A stretch of 64,000 nt of DNA from Dipteris shenzhenensis (lineage: Eukaryota; Polypodiophyta; Polypodiopsida; Gleicheniales), in the NCBI GenBank assembly GCA_047967505.1, contig CM106538.1, one strand, 5' to 3'. Positions 21,081 to 32,299 of the stretch are shown here, in pieces (position 1 is the stretch's first letter; the number at the start of each line of letters is the position of its first letter). The position numbers were made by a program, and so were the translations under genes. The notes under the pieces are model-generated. The model did no database searches, had not been told where the DNA came from, and saw only the letters and a program-made list of their open reading frames with translations.

Positions 21081-21249
21081 AATGGAGGCTCAAAACTGGA
21101 AGCACAATGGAGAAAAACGAGATGCTGTAATAGATTGCTGCAAAGCTGAAGTGTGGAGGCTCAAGGGAGAGCCAACATAACAAACCCTAGGGCTAACTAC
21201 CCTAACTGGATTTTTATTACCCTAGTGATAACTTTTTGAATATCCACAG

Positions 21250-22740
21250 AACCCCCCTCTGCCTACGGCAGCCTATAGGCTGCCCGCGGCCTGTGTGCTC
21301 TCCCGCTACCCGCCCTACCCTCCTTGCCTCGCCCTCGCCCTCGCCCTCGCTCCGCCTCGCCCCTCCTCCCTCTCCGCTCCGCCCTGCCTCCCCCGCTCCA
21401 CCTCCACCCCCCGCTCTACTTCCGCCCGCTCTACCTCCCCCGCTCCAGCTCCGCTCTGCCAGCCTCCCTCCAAGACAAGGCGCTTGTGGGCAGAATTGTG
21501 GGCCTCACGCCTACACGGAGACAGGTGCGAGAGTGGATCCAGGCGAGCTTGACATTAGAGGGCGACCACATCCACGAGGTCACCATCTATGGACGAGGTG
21601 TTTTCCTCATCCAATTCAGCTCCCCTGACACCGCCTCGACACTTGTGGAGCAGAGCCCCATTCTCCTTGGCCCGCACCTTGTCTACCTCTTTCCTTGGTA
21701 TCATGGGTTCACCGTAGAGGACATGGATATGACACACCATGTTCCACAGTTTCCGATTACACTCCGCTTCCCAGGGCTCCCCAAGGAGTATCGAGCCATC
21801 CTCCCTTCCATTGGCTGGGCATTTGGCACAGTGCTCGAGTCCCTGCCAGAAACGGCCGCCTCCATCCTAGCAGATGATGGAGTCCCCAAGTTCACACTGG
21901 TGGTGAAGAGCCCGGAGTCCCTCCCAGAGCTGATCCTTCTCGAGACCCTGGAAGGGGGCACACTTCGCCAGAGGGTGGAGATCTCCGGGCTACCAAGCCA
22001 ATGTCTTCGTTGCAAACAGATGGGTCACCTCGCCAGAGATTGCCCCCAAGGCCACCCTCGTGCGCCTCCCCCCCCCCCCCCCCTCCACAGAGTAGGCAGA
22101 GTCAACAGGCCCAAATTCAGCACCCTCTCAGGCAGGAGCACCAAGAGTTCCAGACCCCATGGGTTACCCCCTCAGAAGGGAACTGGACACAGGTTAAAAA
22201 GAAAAAGAAACCAAGCAAGCAAAACGCCACAGACAGAGGGCCAACCGCAAGGAGAGGGACAGGGTTGACCGAGAGGCCTCGAAAGAGGAACAGCAGGAGT
22301 CACCTCCCCCAGCAGCAGAGGCCACTGCCCATCCAGTCGATCCTCCAGCTTCCGAAGTTCAGCCTCCGCACCCAGCCTTGCAGCAGCAGAGAGCCCCAGG
22401 AGCTCCAGATGCGGCAATGGCAGAAGCCGCATACGCTAGCCCAATAAGGGCCGTGAAGGAGCCGATACAAAGCCCTGACGAGCCTAATCAGCAAGGGGGG
22501 CCTATGGTCGCCCTTTTCCCTCCTCCTCCCCCTCCCGCCTCCCCCTCCCCCTCCCCCTCCTCCTCTTCACTTCTCCCTCCCCCCCAGGGTTCCCTGCGCC
22601 CCCTCCCCCCCCTCAGCCCCCCCTCCTATGGTCACCCTCACTACCCGCCCCCCCTCCCCTGTCCCCCGTGTCCCTACCTCTCACTCTCCCGCCGCCCCCC
22701 TCTCTACTTTAGTAGCAGCCTCTGGGAAATGAGTATGAAG
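21250..22740 (+). pseudogene. GC-rich LINE ORF1 with DUF4283-like domain and zinc knuckle
   Basis: An open frame (to 22268) encodes a Pro/Ser-rich N-terminus. A compact fold follows with VYLFPWYHGFTVEDMDMTHH, FPITLRFPGLPKEYRAIL and PKFTLVVKSPESLPELI, matching the plan of DUF4283 ORF1 proteins of plant LINEs. The knuckle CLRCKQMGHLARDC lies at about 22005-22045. A proline/lysine-rich tail ends in stops, and 22500-22700 is a low-complexity CCCTCC tract. Base composition is far more GC-rich than neighbours and matches the ORF2 at 57.3-61.4 kb, so both probably belong to one family. Confidence 0.75.
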
Positions 22741-22744
22741 CCTT

Positions 22745-23366
22745 AGCTGCAAGTGAAATAAGAAGTCCCTAGATACAGGGCTATGGGACTTGCATTTAAG
22801 GTTGTATGGGACTGCATCAGCAAGCATTTACTGCAGTACGGGGAGCAGCCTTTGGGTGCGTGCCAGCATTTCGGAGCTGCCTCAAGCTGCGTGCCAGCGT
22901 TTGGAGCCATTTGGAGCTGCTGAATTTATCCGGAGACTTCTCTTTGAGCCCTTCCCTCCACATTTGGCATCTCTTTGCCTCGGGCTGCGAGCTTCTCTCC
23001 ATTGGATCTCTCTCTCTCTCCATTTCTACATGCTCTCCTTTTCGTGGGAGCACTTCTTTTGCTGTAATTCTCATTTCCAGCCCTCATTTGCTCGCTTTCA
23101 GAGCCTGTCATTGCTGTACATCATTGGGTAAGCCGTTGTTGCATTGGCTTTTTCCAATTTCTGCTTCATTTGCATTTTGGAAAGGCCTTGGTTGCCTTGG
23201 AAGGCCTCGTGTTGCCTTTGGGGATTTTTCTTGCAACAGGAACACCTTGGGACAGCAGAGTCTTTTGTAGACATAAGCTTTGAAGCTTGGGCAGATTTTT
23301 GGCACTTGATTCTAAGAGGTTGCCTTTCTCTCATTTGCTTTGCTAGTTGGTGCATTTGCCCTGTAT
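22745..23366 (+). other. Probable leader of the older Copia 2, upstream of Copia 1
   Basis: Copia 1 with target duplication TTCGG sits between this stretch and the gag ATG of Copia 2 (27781). The sequence left of 23367 should therefore be Copia 2 leader. It contains TTTGC/ATTTGCC-rich text similar in style to the Copia 1 leader. No LTR or PBS could be placed. Confidence 0.45.
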
Positions 23367-23371
23367 TTCGG

Positions 23372-23637
23372 TATAGGCCATCTCCTGGTGGTTCTAGTGA
23401 TGCCCTGTAGGCCATGGTATGTGCCTTGTAGGCATAAATATAGGCACTTATAGTGTTAGTGCCTTTTAGGCCACATAGGACACTTAGTCCTATGTGACAC
23501 CTAGGACACTTAGTCCTAGGTCTAGGTACAAGTACTTTGTATGCTTCATTTTCATCTATCCTAGTTGACATGACTGTAGACTATATCGACTCTTTGTACC
23601 TTGCTCTCTCTCTCTCTTTCTATTCATCGATCCTACA
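23372..23637 (+). repeat. Copia 1 5' LTR
   Basis: It starts TATAGGCC and ends CCTACA. It carries paired GGACACTTAGTCCTA units and a CT-rich U5-like end. The matching inner end of the other LTR is TGTAGGCC, so this terminus is probably a mutated TG. Confidence 0.85.
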
Positions 23638-23638
23638 G

Positions 23639-23650
23639 TGGTATCAGAGC
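23639..23650 (+). other. Primer-binding site, initiator tRNA-Met type
   Basis: TGGTATCAGAGC lies one base after the 5' LTR. It is the standard complement of the tRNA-iMet 3' end used by plant Copia elements. Confidence 0.93.
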
Positions 23651-23654
23651 CCCG

Positions 23655-23965
23655 TACAGTCCGTACACCCGCCGTACATCTCCCCGTACAGCAGCTGTTC
23701 GTACACCCGCCGTACATTTCTGTACTTGCATCGCCGTACACTGTACTTGCAACAGTACATCGTACAACTCCCGTATCTGCGCCGCTGTACAGCCATACAA
23801 TATTCTCTGTACTGGCATACTGCGTTCAATACACCGTACTTGCTCCGTACCTGCATCCGTACAGGCATCGTACAACTTTCGTACATGCAGTCCGTACAGG
23901 CATTGTACCTGTTTCTACACTGTGCTTTCGTACAGTCGTACAGACGTACACCACACTGCTTGGTA
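23655..23965 (+). promoter_or_regulatory. GTAC motif array in Copia 1 leader
   Basis: I count about 24 GTAC cores in about 310 bp, mostly as CCGTACA, TCGTACA or CTGTACA. Roughly one would be expected by chance. The same motif fills LINE leaders elsewhere in the window. A role as an SBP/SPL-type factor array is inference. Confidence 0.6.
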
Positions 23966-24341
23966 CCTGCAGTTTCAAGCCTTGAGGCTATACATTGGGT
24001 CATATTATCATTCATTGGGTCACATTTGCAAAAATTTCAGCAAAATTTGGGGCTTTTCTGCATTTGTCCTCTTTTTGGCCTATTTGCCCTCATTAAATTT
24101 GGGGCTTTTGCCAGATTTGCTGTTTTTGCAGTGAACATTGCATGCCACAGTCATATTTGGGTCAGATCTGCATTTGCCCTTTGTTTTGGGTTGGAAATTT
24201 GCAGGTTAGATCTGCATTTGCCCTTTGTTTTGGGTTGGAAATTTGCAGATATTTGCTGTCATTTTTGAACAGCCAGCTTTTTGCAGTGATAGCCTTGAGG
24301 CTTTTGGGTTTTCAGGTCTCTTTCAAGGTATCACATTTGCT

Positions 24342-25293
24342 ATGGCTGGGAACAATCAAGATCTATTTAGTGTTCTTCGTGAAGATGATAAGTTGGATGG
24401 CACCAACTATCCGATGTGGTCTTATCTCATGAAACATATTCTTGTTGCAAAGCATTTGTGGAATATTGTTTCTGGGGTTGATCTGAGGCCAGCCAATGCT
24501 ACAATGGTTGCCTCTACTGCTGGTTGCCTCATCTTCTAGCACTCATGCTGTTGCTCTTCCAACTCAGGAAGAGTCAAAATGGGATGCAAGAGATGCAAAT
24601 GCACATTCATGTATTGCTTTATCATGCAAGAGAATCATTATTTCACACATCCGGTCTTGCAGGACAGCAAAGGATGCTTGGGACAAATTGGCTTCTCTTT
24701 ATCAGATTCGCAATGAGGCATATTTGAGAAGGCAATTACAGGAAGTCAGTATGAATGAAGGTGATTCTATGGATGCATACCTGACAAAGGTCAAGGACCT
24801 CATGGAACAACTTGCCAACATTGATGAGGGGGTGCCAAATTCTCAGCTTGTGAGGACCACATTGAATGGATTGCCAGATACATATCAAGGGTTTGCTACA
24901 ACCCTTCGATTAGTGGCCATGGGTAATCCAGACCACTATTCTTTTGATCAGCTAGTTACTTTGCTTTTGCAGGAAGAGCAAAGTCGAGCTAATAGACAAG
25001 CCATTATTCCTGATCATGCATTTGCTTAGCAGACAGGAAGAGGCAAGGCTTCCAAGCCTATGGGCAAGCCTAAATCTGCGCATAGCAGCTGTAAGTCCTC
25101 TCATGCATCTAAAAATACAGCAGATAAGTCAAAGAAGAAAAGATGCAACTATTGTCGCAAGTTTGGACATGACATTTCAGAATGCAAGAAGCGCATTGCT
25201 TCGAAGAAAAAGAAAGCAGGATTGATAGTTAATGCCTCACATGCTATTGAATCCCATGAGCCAGTAGATGCTTCACATGCACATGCTCTTTAG
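24342..25293 (+). pseudogene. Copia 1 gag
   Basis: ATG 24342 starts MAGNNQDLFSVLREDDKLDG, then TNYPMWSYLMKHILVAKHLW, the usual Copia gag opening. A frameshift near 24500 leads to WDARDANAHSCIALSCKRII and AYLTKVKDLMEQLANIDEGV (UBN2-type gag). A TAG (25027-25029) precedes the zinc knuckle CNYCRKFGHDISECKKR at about 25147-25197. Gag would form the particle shell and bind RNA. Confidence 0.88.
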
Positions 25294-27387
25294 GATGATT
25301 GGGCATGGGCTGTCCATTGCTCATTTGATCCCTCCAAAGCTGATGCACTCTTTACTGCTAATGATGCTCAGTCCTGGTACTTTGATAGTGGTGCTTCCAA
25401 GCATGTGACATCTTGCAGACAGTTGTTTCCTTTAGCTAATGCACCTCGAGGAGGACTCAGCTGAGACATAAGCTTGATGATTGGTTACAGCCAGGAGAGG
25501 AGAGGGTATTAGTTATACCAACCAAATACTGGGAAGATTATTGTCAGTAGAGATGTAATCTTTGCTGAACAGTCAGCTTCTCCTCTTGTGGACTTGAAAG
25601 CTAAGCCAGATGTTGACATGTTTGATGCCTTTGACTCTTGGTTACCTCTTCCTTCATCAGAGGAAGACTTTGACCAGCAACATGAGCCTCCTGCAGGCCC
25701 TTCAACAAGCAATGATCAGCCAGTACCCCATGCTGATTTGCAGGTTTCTCTTCCAGCACAAAATGATCCCACTATTCATGATGCAGTGATTGAAGAAAGA
25801 GCTGTCAATAGATAGCAAAGGCAAGTTTCCAGATGGCTTCTTGATACATTGAGGGACAGCAAACGAGATCAGCCTTTTGCTGCCCAGACAAGATCAGGGA
25901 ATAGACAGATGCATGGTCACTTTCTTGAGTTTGCACTCCTTGCTGCAGCTTGCAATGAAGAGCCTTTGTGCCATAAAGATGCTTTTGACAGAAAAGAGTG
26001 GATGGATGCAATGAGAGCTGAGTTACAATCCATTGCCAAAAATGACACATTGGAATTAGGAGATATCCCTCCTGGCAAGCATGCCATTGGTACTCGGTGG
26101 ATCTACAAATTAAAAAGGAAATCTGATGGCGATACAAAGCCCGTCTTGTTGCAAAAGGGTATGCCCAACAACAAGGCATTGACTTTGAGGAGACATTTGC
26201 TCCCACATCCAGGATTACTACCATCAGATGAGTCATTGCCATTGCAACCCATCACCATTGGCAAGTGCACCAACTTGACATCAAGACTGCTTTTCTTCAT
26301 GGGGATCTGCAGGAAGAAGTCTATGTCACACAACCTCCCGGCTTTAAGGTTGTTAATTTTGAAAACAAGGTATGCCGGCTTAGAAAATCCCTTTATGGTT
26401 TGAAGCAAGCACTCAGGGCATGGTATGCCATCATTCATGCACACTTACTATCTCTTGGTTTTCAGAATAGCGGCATAGAGCCCACTCTTTATGTCCGTGG
26501 GAGTGGATCTGATTTTTTAGTGCTGATTTCATATGTGGATGATATGCTCATCACGGGCCCAGATACTCAGCATATTGCAGGTTTCAAGGCTGATTTGGAG
26601 CAGGTTTTTGAAATGTTAGACATGGGACAGCTCCACTATATGGGCATTCAGTTTGCTCTTGTTGAGGGGAGTATCCTGATGTCACAGTCCAAGTATATTG
26701 GACAGCTCGTTGATCGTTTTCAGTTGGATGATTGCAAGCCAATCTCTACTCCAGTGGATCCTGGCTTCAAATTCTCAGCTCATGATGGGAGCCCACCATG
26801 TCATATCACTCTTTATCAGCAGGCTGTTGGATGCCTTATTTATTTATGTCACACCAGACCTGACTTATAGTATGCAGTATCTCAGCTCAGCAGATTCATG
26901 CACATGCCCAGTTTACAGCATTTGCAGGCAGTGAAGAGAGTCTTCAGATATCTCAGAGGCACTCAGGATTTAGCCCTCTCCTATGGTGATCATGGTTCAC
27001 TTACCATGCATGCTCAGCAAGAAGCAACCAACAGTTGCCACATCTAGCTATGAGGCTGAGTACATGGCAGATTTCGCCGTTACAGTAGAGTGTGTTTGGC
27101 TTTGACAGTTACTTACAGATTTTGGTATTCGCCAGACATCCTTCACTATGGTCTACATTGACAGCTAGAGTGCTTTGGCCATTGCGCGTAACCCAGTGTT
27201 TCATGCGTGTACCAAGCATATTGAAGTTCACTGTCATTATGTTCGGGAGCGGTTGTCAGCAGGAGACATAGAGTTGTCCTATCTTCCCACAGAGGACAAC
27301 ATAGCAGATTTGTTTACAAAGGCACTTCCTCGTCCCAAGTTCGAAGTCTTCCGACACGCTTTACACTTGGTTCCCTTTCTTACATGA
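25294..27387 (+). pseudogene. Copia 1 pol without integrase
   Basis: The protease motif WYFDSGASKHVTSC (about 25378-25419) is followed within about 80 nt by the region normally after integrase: LYQPNTGKIIVSRDVIFAEQ read across frames. GAG-pre-integrase and the whole integrase core are therefore absent, a loss of well over 1 kb. RT follows with DIKTAFLHGDLQEEVYVTQP, SLYGLKQALRAWYA and YVDDMLITG (about 26533). RNase H survives in pieces, ending ADLFTKALPRPKFE (about 27307). Frameshift near 26140 and stops near 26868 and 27165 are visible. Confidence 0.88.
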
Positions 27388-27515
27388 TCTGACATCCCTT
27401 GTACATTCATAGGTGGCTATATCCTTTTGGATAAACATGTGCCACCATGACCAGAAAATACTAGGTATTCTGAGACGTTTCCAAAATACTTCAGCCCATC
27501 CCATGGAGGTGGGTT

Positions 27516-27771
27516 TGTAGGCCGTCTTGTGGTGGTTCGAGTGATGCCGTATAGGCCATGGTATGTGCCTTGTAGGCATAAATATAGGCACTTATAGTGT
27601 TAGTGCCTTTTAGGCCACATAGGACACTTAGTCCTATGTGACACCTAGGACACTTACCTAGGTACAAGTAGTTTGTATGCTTCATTTTTATCTATCCTAG
27701 TTGACGTGACGGCAGACTCTATCGACTCTTTTTACCTTGCTCTCTCTCTCTTTCTATTCATCGATCCTATA
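27516..27771 (+). repeat. Copia 1 3' LTR
   Basis: It starts TGTAGGCC after the purine tract and ends CCTATA before TTCGG. It is about 10 bp shorter than the 5' LTR, mainly by loss of one GTCCTAGGT unit. Confidence 0.85.
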
Positions 27772-27780
27772 TTCGGCACC

Positions 27781-28893
27781 ATGTCTGGTGGCAAAGATGA
27801 TTTGTTTGGGCTGATTGGGCCGATGACAAGTTTGATGGCACCAACTACCCCATGTGGTCATACATGATGGGACATGTTTTGGTTGCCAAGAATCTATGGC
27901 ATATTGTTTCAGGTTCTGAGGCCAGGCCTACACGCACTGTTGCTGGTGCTACACCTGCAGCCTCTCCTTCTTCAAGTGATGGGTCTTCGTGATGGTTCTA
28001 CTGCTACAGCCAGGACTCCTGCACCTCTTGCTCTAGGTGCTTTGCCTCCTTCACAAGAGCAAATTTAGTGGGATTGTTGTGATGCCAAAGCACATGCCTT
28101 GATTGCTCTTTCAGTGAAATGGTTTATTATCCCTCATATTTGGTCTTGCAAGACAGCTACGCAAGCATGGGATCAGTTTGCATCTTTGTATCAGGTGTGG
28201 AATGAGGCGAGGGTTGCCTATCTCCGCAGGGAGTTGAAAGATTTTAAGCTTGATGAGGGTCGTAACATGGATGCCTATCTCACTAATGTGAAGGATTTGA
28301 AATAGCAGTTGGCTAACATTGATGAGATTATGCCTGATTCTCAGCTGGTTTCTAATACCCTTGATGGGTTGCCTGATTCATATCAAGGCTTTGCTACTAC
28401 ATTGAGGTTGGTTGCAGGGGGTGATGCTAATCATTTCTCATTTGACCAGCTTGTTGCTCTTCTTCTTCAGGAGGAGCAAAGTTGTGTGATACGCAATGCT
28501 ACTATGTCTAGTGATGAGCATTTGCTACCCATAACAAACAAAAAGGTAAAGGCAAGGTTTCAGCTGGAAACCATGCTGATCATTCACATGGTGCCTCTTC
28601 TTCAAGGGATAACAAAAAAAAGAAGAGATGTAATTATTGCAGGAATCCTGGGCATGATATTTCTGAATGCAGGAAGTGCATAGCATCCGAAAAGAAAAAG
28701 AAAGAATCTGGTCTTGCTGTATCTGGTTCTTCTAGTGTAGAAGATCGACATGAGTCCGCTAGTTTCACACAAGACCACCATTGGGCTTCCTTGGTTACAT
28801 GTTAATATAATCCTGATGTTCATGATGCTTGTATAGCAGCTTCAGATGTTCGTGATGCCTGGTTCTTTGATAGTGGTGCTAGCAAGCACATCA
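27781..28893 (+). pseudogene. Copia 2 gag and start of protease
   Basis: ATG 27781 (MSGGKDDLFGL) is homologous but diverged from Copia 1 gag: FDGTNYPMWSYMMGHVLVAK read across frames, AYLTNVKDLK, NTLDGLPDSYQGFATTLRLV, and knuckle CNYCRNPGHDISECRKC near 28630-28680. It ends just after WFFDSGASKHIT, where a minus-strand LINE begins. It is the older element into which Copia 1 inserted, a few bases upstream of its gag ATG. Confidence 0.85.
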
Positions 28894-30125
28894 CCCCAAC
28901 AATCCAGGAATCAATATCTAGAAGACACTCTGCAAACAGCGTGCTGTCTGCACGCTGGGGCATACATGTTCAGGAATCCAATCCTGGACTCTCCCGTTCA
29001 AACTCCCATCCAAACTGCCCGTCTTGGAATGAGCTCGCCCTGATCGTAGACCTCTGGAGCCAAAGTCTGTGAGACTGAGATATAGACCCCTCCGCTCCGT
29101 CCTACTATGAGAGACCACTCCTTTGGACCTCTCCCTGGGAGAAGGTGATGGCGTCGTCTGATATCTGCTGCTGAAAACATGTGCTCTTGAATCATAAGGA
29201 TGTCCACTGCCCGCCCTACCACTGCCCTCTACAACTCCTGCCAGAGCAACAGGTATTGCGGCTGACTTCGAACACGGTCGTGGAGCCCGTGTACGTTCTA
29301 GCTCACTATGGTCCAGCTCATGAGGACGGGGGAGTCAGGAACAAGGCTCTCCTGTGAGTGGGTGCCTGTCCTAGAAAGACTACCTTGTGTGATTTTGTCG
29401 GGGGTTTGGAGGGCGAGTAGTCAGTATCTGTGCGGCATCGTACTAGGGTGGATACCGGCTCAATACCAATCTTTTGTGTCCACTTCATCATGAAGGAGGC
29501 TTCCACCCCAAGCAACTCGGCGCACGTCTGGAGGGGCCATAAGTGTGCCTGCTCCACCTTTGCCTCCATCGGCAATCTGATAACTCTTGTCGCCAAACCA
29601 CACACCGGCTCTTCGCACGTGAAGCTCAGCTGAAAGTTCACCTCCGCGCCATGGGCATAGAAAAGATTTAGTCCCTGTGGTCCCATTCACTCGTCCATCA
29701 TGACATAATCTGATTACCCAGAATAGCGTCAAACACCTCCAGGGACCACTTCTCCAACCCTGTGGAGGCAAATGGAAATCTCCAAACAGGGTGTGTCTAA
29801 GATCCCACTGCACCGATCAAAAACCCCCCTTTCGGGGATGAAGGACCATGAGCGTGACCTCCAATGGTAAAGGTTATGCGTCTGGAATCTCTAGATAGGT
29901 CCAAGGTTCTAACCTCCAGAAGTCCCACGGTAAGGGACGCCTAGGTTGGAAGTTGGGAGCTGCTGGCCGGGAAGACGAGCCTTGTCCCTCAAGATCCCTT
30001 CTGAGTGGACGTGCTGCTGCGATGAGGAAGCAGAAGGGGGCGTCATTGTTTCCTTGCTTGATGGTAGGGGTGTAGAAGCGGAAGTGCTTGTTTCGGCAAG
30101 CTTTTTTGGTTGTTTTGGCTTTCAT
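28894..30125 (-). pseudogene. Minus-strand LINE fragment: endonuclease and probable ORF1
   Basis: From 29222 downward the frame gives VDILMIQEHMFSAADIRRRH, GGVYISVSQTLAPEVY, RAVWMGV and, after a stop, IGFLNMYAPAC. This is the N-terminal half of a LINE endonuclease (IQEH, GGV, W, NxYAP). Upstream (29310-30100 on minus) are longer coding fragments such as AEVNFQLSFTCEEPVCGLAT that may be ORF1. GC content is higher than the surroundings. No RT is present; the copy is cut at 28893. Confidence 0.6.
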
Positions 30126-30700
30126 CCTCAAAGGCAAGGATACATACTGTGGAGGATGTGTTCGATGATGCTGGTATGGTGATCTCTTTCCTGAAGCGAC
30201 CCGGGAGTATGCATTGGGGCTGCATTATAGACCTCTATAGCATAAATTATCTTGTATACTTCATGATTTTCAGCCAGCACCTGGTCTTGAGATCTCTAAC
30301 CATCTCAAAGACTGAGTGCTTCAATCAGATAATAATGTGCGCCTTGCGTTGCCATTGGCAAAGAGCACGGCTGCATCTATGTATAAGGTATTGTTACCTT
30401 CTCCTTGGGCTGCTCCACATGCCAATCGCATTTGATCCATGGCACATTCCCCTCACTGGGAGAGGAAACAATTGCAGCATATTTGGGCTTCAAAGCTTCT
30501 GCTACGGCAAAAGGTTTTCTTCTGGTGGGTTTTGCTTGGGGTGCTTCCCGTTGGACAGCTTTTGGCTCGTCGTCGTATTGCTCTTGCCACTTGTCAACGT
30601 TGTTTCTCTTTGCAGGAGTACGTCCCTCATCTGTTCTAGCATTGCCCTGTATCTAGGGACTTCTTACTTCACTTGTTGCATGGTGAGTCTCCGTATTATA
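30125..30700 (+). pseudogene. LINE ORF2 fragment (connector and zf-RVT)
   Basis: Across frames it reads VEDVFDDAGMVISF, then AASMYKVLLPSPWAAPHANR, LRQKVFFWWVLLGVLPVGQL and RIALATCQRCFSLQEYVPHL, homologous to the zf-RVT part of the other LINEs. Both ends are truncated and no GT tract is adjacent. Confidence 0.75.
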
Positions 30701-31005
30701 GCATAACATCATTTCCAGTTTGTGGATTAGACAGAAATCTCGCTCAATCAATGCTTTACATGGATTTTATTCATCCAACTGGACTAATAAAAGTTCATTG
30801 AAATGGAATACAGTGATCATATTTATTTCTTAACAGCACAAGTCAGGAAACTGAAGCAAACTCAAAAAGTAAGAGAACCTACCATCCACATGGCTGTGAG
30901 TCAATTTGTGTGTAGAGAACCAACACATCACACTTATCTTTTCAGAAAAATTGTCAACATGTGGTGAATAGTTCCAAAGAAACTGCATCTATGGAGCAAA
31001 CTTAC

Positions 31006-31082
31006 TTCAATAACAAAGTTGAGTATGCTACACGAACATTTTTGCTGGAAGAGATATGGCATTCTGAGAACATATCCAGGAT
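31006..31082 (-). CDS. PLAA: PLAA/DOA1-type exon, PUL domain
   Basis: 77 nt: 25 codons plus AA of a split Asn codon. The acceptor is TTTTGCTGTGATGCAG and the donor GTAAGT. It encodes ILDMFSECHISSSKNVRVAY plus STLLL(N), matching the QILDxFSxCxxSxNKNxxLAxSTLLLNY block of plant PUL domains. It joins in frame with the exon at 9992-10061, 21 kb away. No upstream exon was recognised between 31083 and 64000. Confidence 0.88.
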
Positions 31083-32290
31083 CTGCATCACAGCAAAATG
31101 TGAATAGACTAAGCACTTTCAAAACAACCTTAGCTCTTGCCTCCAACATAGACATCAAGCTGAAGATATAGTTCATTTATTTTATGCCTGTGGAAGCAAA
31201 ACCAAAATACTGGGCACCCTATACTGGAATCCTTAGGTTGATATAATCTTTTGCCTTGTTGAATAGTAGATATGTTTTCATGTTGCCACACAGTATAAAT
31301 TAGAATGGTGTACCATTACTGTGCGATTCTCATATTTTGAATATATTACTCTTGCTTTTTCTAAAATCTCATTGCTTCAAAGTCACATAACTCACATTTA
31401 GAGCCACATACAAGAAAGATTCCCTGAAATGCTTGGCCGCATTTTAAGGAGGCAGATGCACACAGTTCTTCTATTCATGAACCAAAACGACAGACACAGA
31501 TCCATGAGGTCCTTAACCAAATCTCTATGAGATTGCTCCCCACACGCAAAGGGAGAAGGGTTGACCCTAGACAGCTTTGAAACTCTATAGAAAGGGTATA
31601 TACTATATACTCGTGCAGCCTGCCATCTAGATGCCCCAATGCTGGGACCCTGAAGGAGGTTGGTGCACTTGGGACTTGTGTGCAGTCTCATATTGACTTA
31701 GGTGGCTGAAAGTCTCGGCATGCCTAATGGTCAAGTCTCAGATTTGTGTCAGAGCTTGGAGAAGTTTCAGAAATTCATAACAGAGGGCTTCACCTATTCT
31801 GCAGGATGAGATTTAACAGTCAGCCAGTTAAGTAAAATGACTCTAATTTTAGATGATTGGCAGACCTCTAGATGCCTCGGTATATGCACTGGTCTAGCTG
31901 GGGGAGAAATCTTGCTTCTTCTTTGGATTCTCGAAGGTTCTCAAGGATTTCCTGAAGATCACAGACTTATATGACTAGTCACCTCAGAGGAAATGATACG
32001 AGGGTCGCTCAAATAGATGCACTATCCATCTGGAGTGGTCCTTGACAGATACGGGACAGCATAGCTGTATCAGATGGATGAGTTCTTTTTCCCCCTTCAG
32101 GTCATAGGTCTCTCGTAGGACAGTAGAGAGGACACTTTCGTCTTCAGTGCAGTCTGGAGTGAGTTGGTCAGGTCCCCAGATTCTGAAGTGATTTTTGGTG
32201 TGCACTTGGAGCTAGTCAAAGCTGTGGGCTTCGTTGAGCAGTGTTATTTTGCTTCTCGCTGGTATCTAGACCCTCGTCTGAAGGATAGCC
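31083..32290. other. Intron sequence of the PLAA-type gene, no gene seen
   Basis: AT-rich sequence upstream (in gene sense) of the exon at 31006. A search by eye on the minus strand for the preceding PUL exon (LFKNSxxHxWL-like) found nothing convincing. Confidence 0.45.
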
Positions 32291-32299
32291 CCTTGGTTA

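Larger units (their letters stand above)
23372..27771 (+). mobile_element. Copia 1: complete insertion with LTRs and TTCGG duplication, integrase deleted
   Basis: The 5' LTR is 23372-23637 and the 3' LTR about 27516-27771 (over 90 percent alike by eye). The PBS is 23639-23650 and a purine tract GGAGGTGGG precedes the 3' LTR. TTCGG occurs at 23367-23371 and 27772-27776. Order is gag, protease, (integrase missing), RT, RNase H, which is Copia-type apart from the deletion. Stops and frameshifts are present in gag, RT and RNase H. Confidence 0.92.
10062..31005 (-). other. 20.9-kb intron of the PLAA-type gene
   Basis: It separates the codon split AA|C of the conserved LLLNY motif. The donor GTAAGT is at 31001-31005 (plus CTTAC) and the acceptor is at 10062-10063. 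Nearly everything inside it is transposable-element sequence described in other entries. Confidence 0.85.

Noticed and set aside
22378-22746. Proline/serine-rich open frame
   Set aside because: It is produced by a CCCTCC low-complexity tract after the GC-rich LINE ORF1; no recognisable protein.
31398-31691. Minus-strand open frame of 97 codons near the PUL exon, tested as an upstream exon
   Set aside because: No similarity to PUL sequence and no convincing splice sites.
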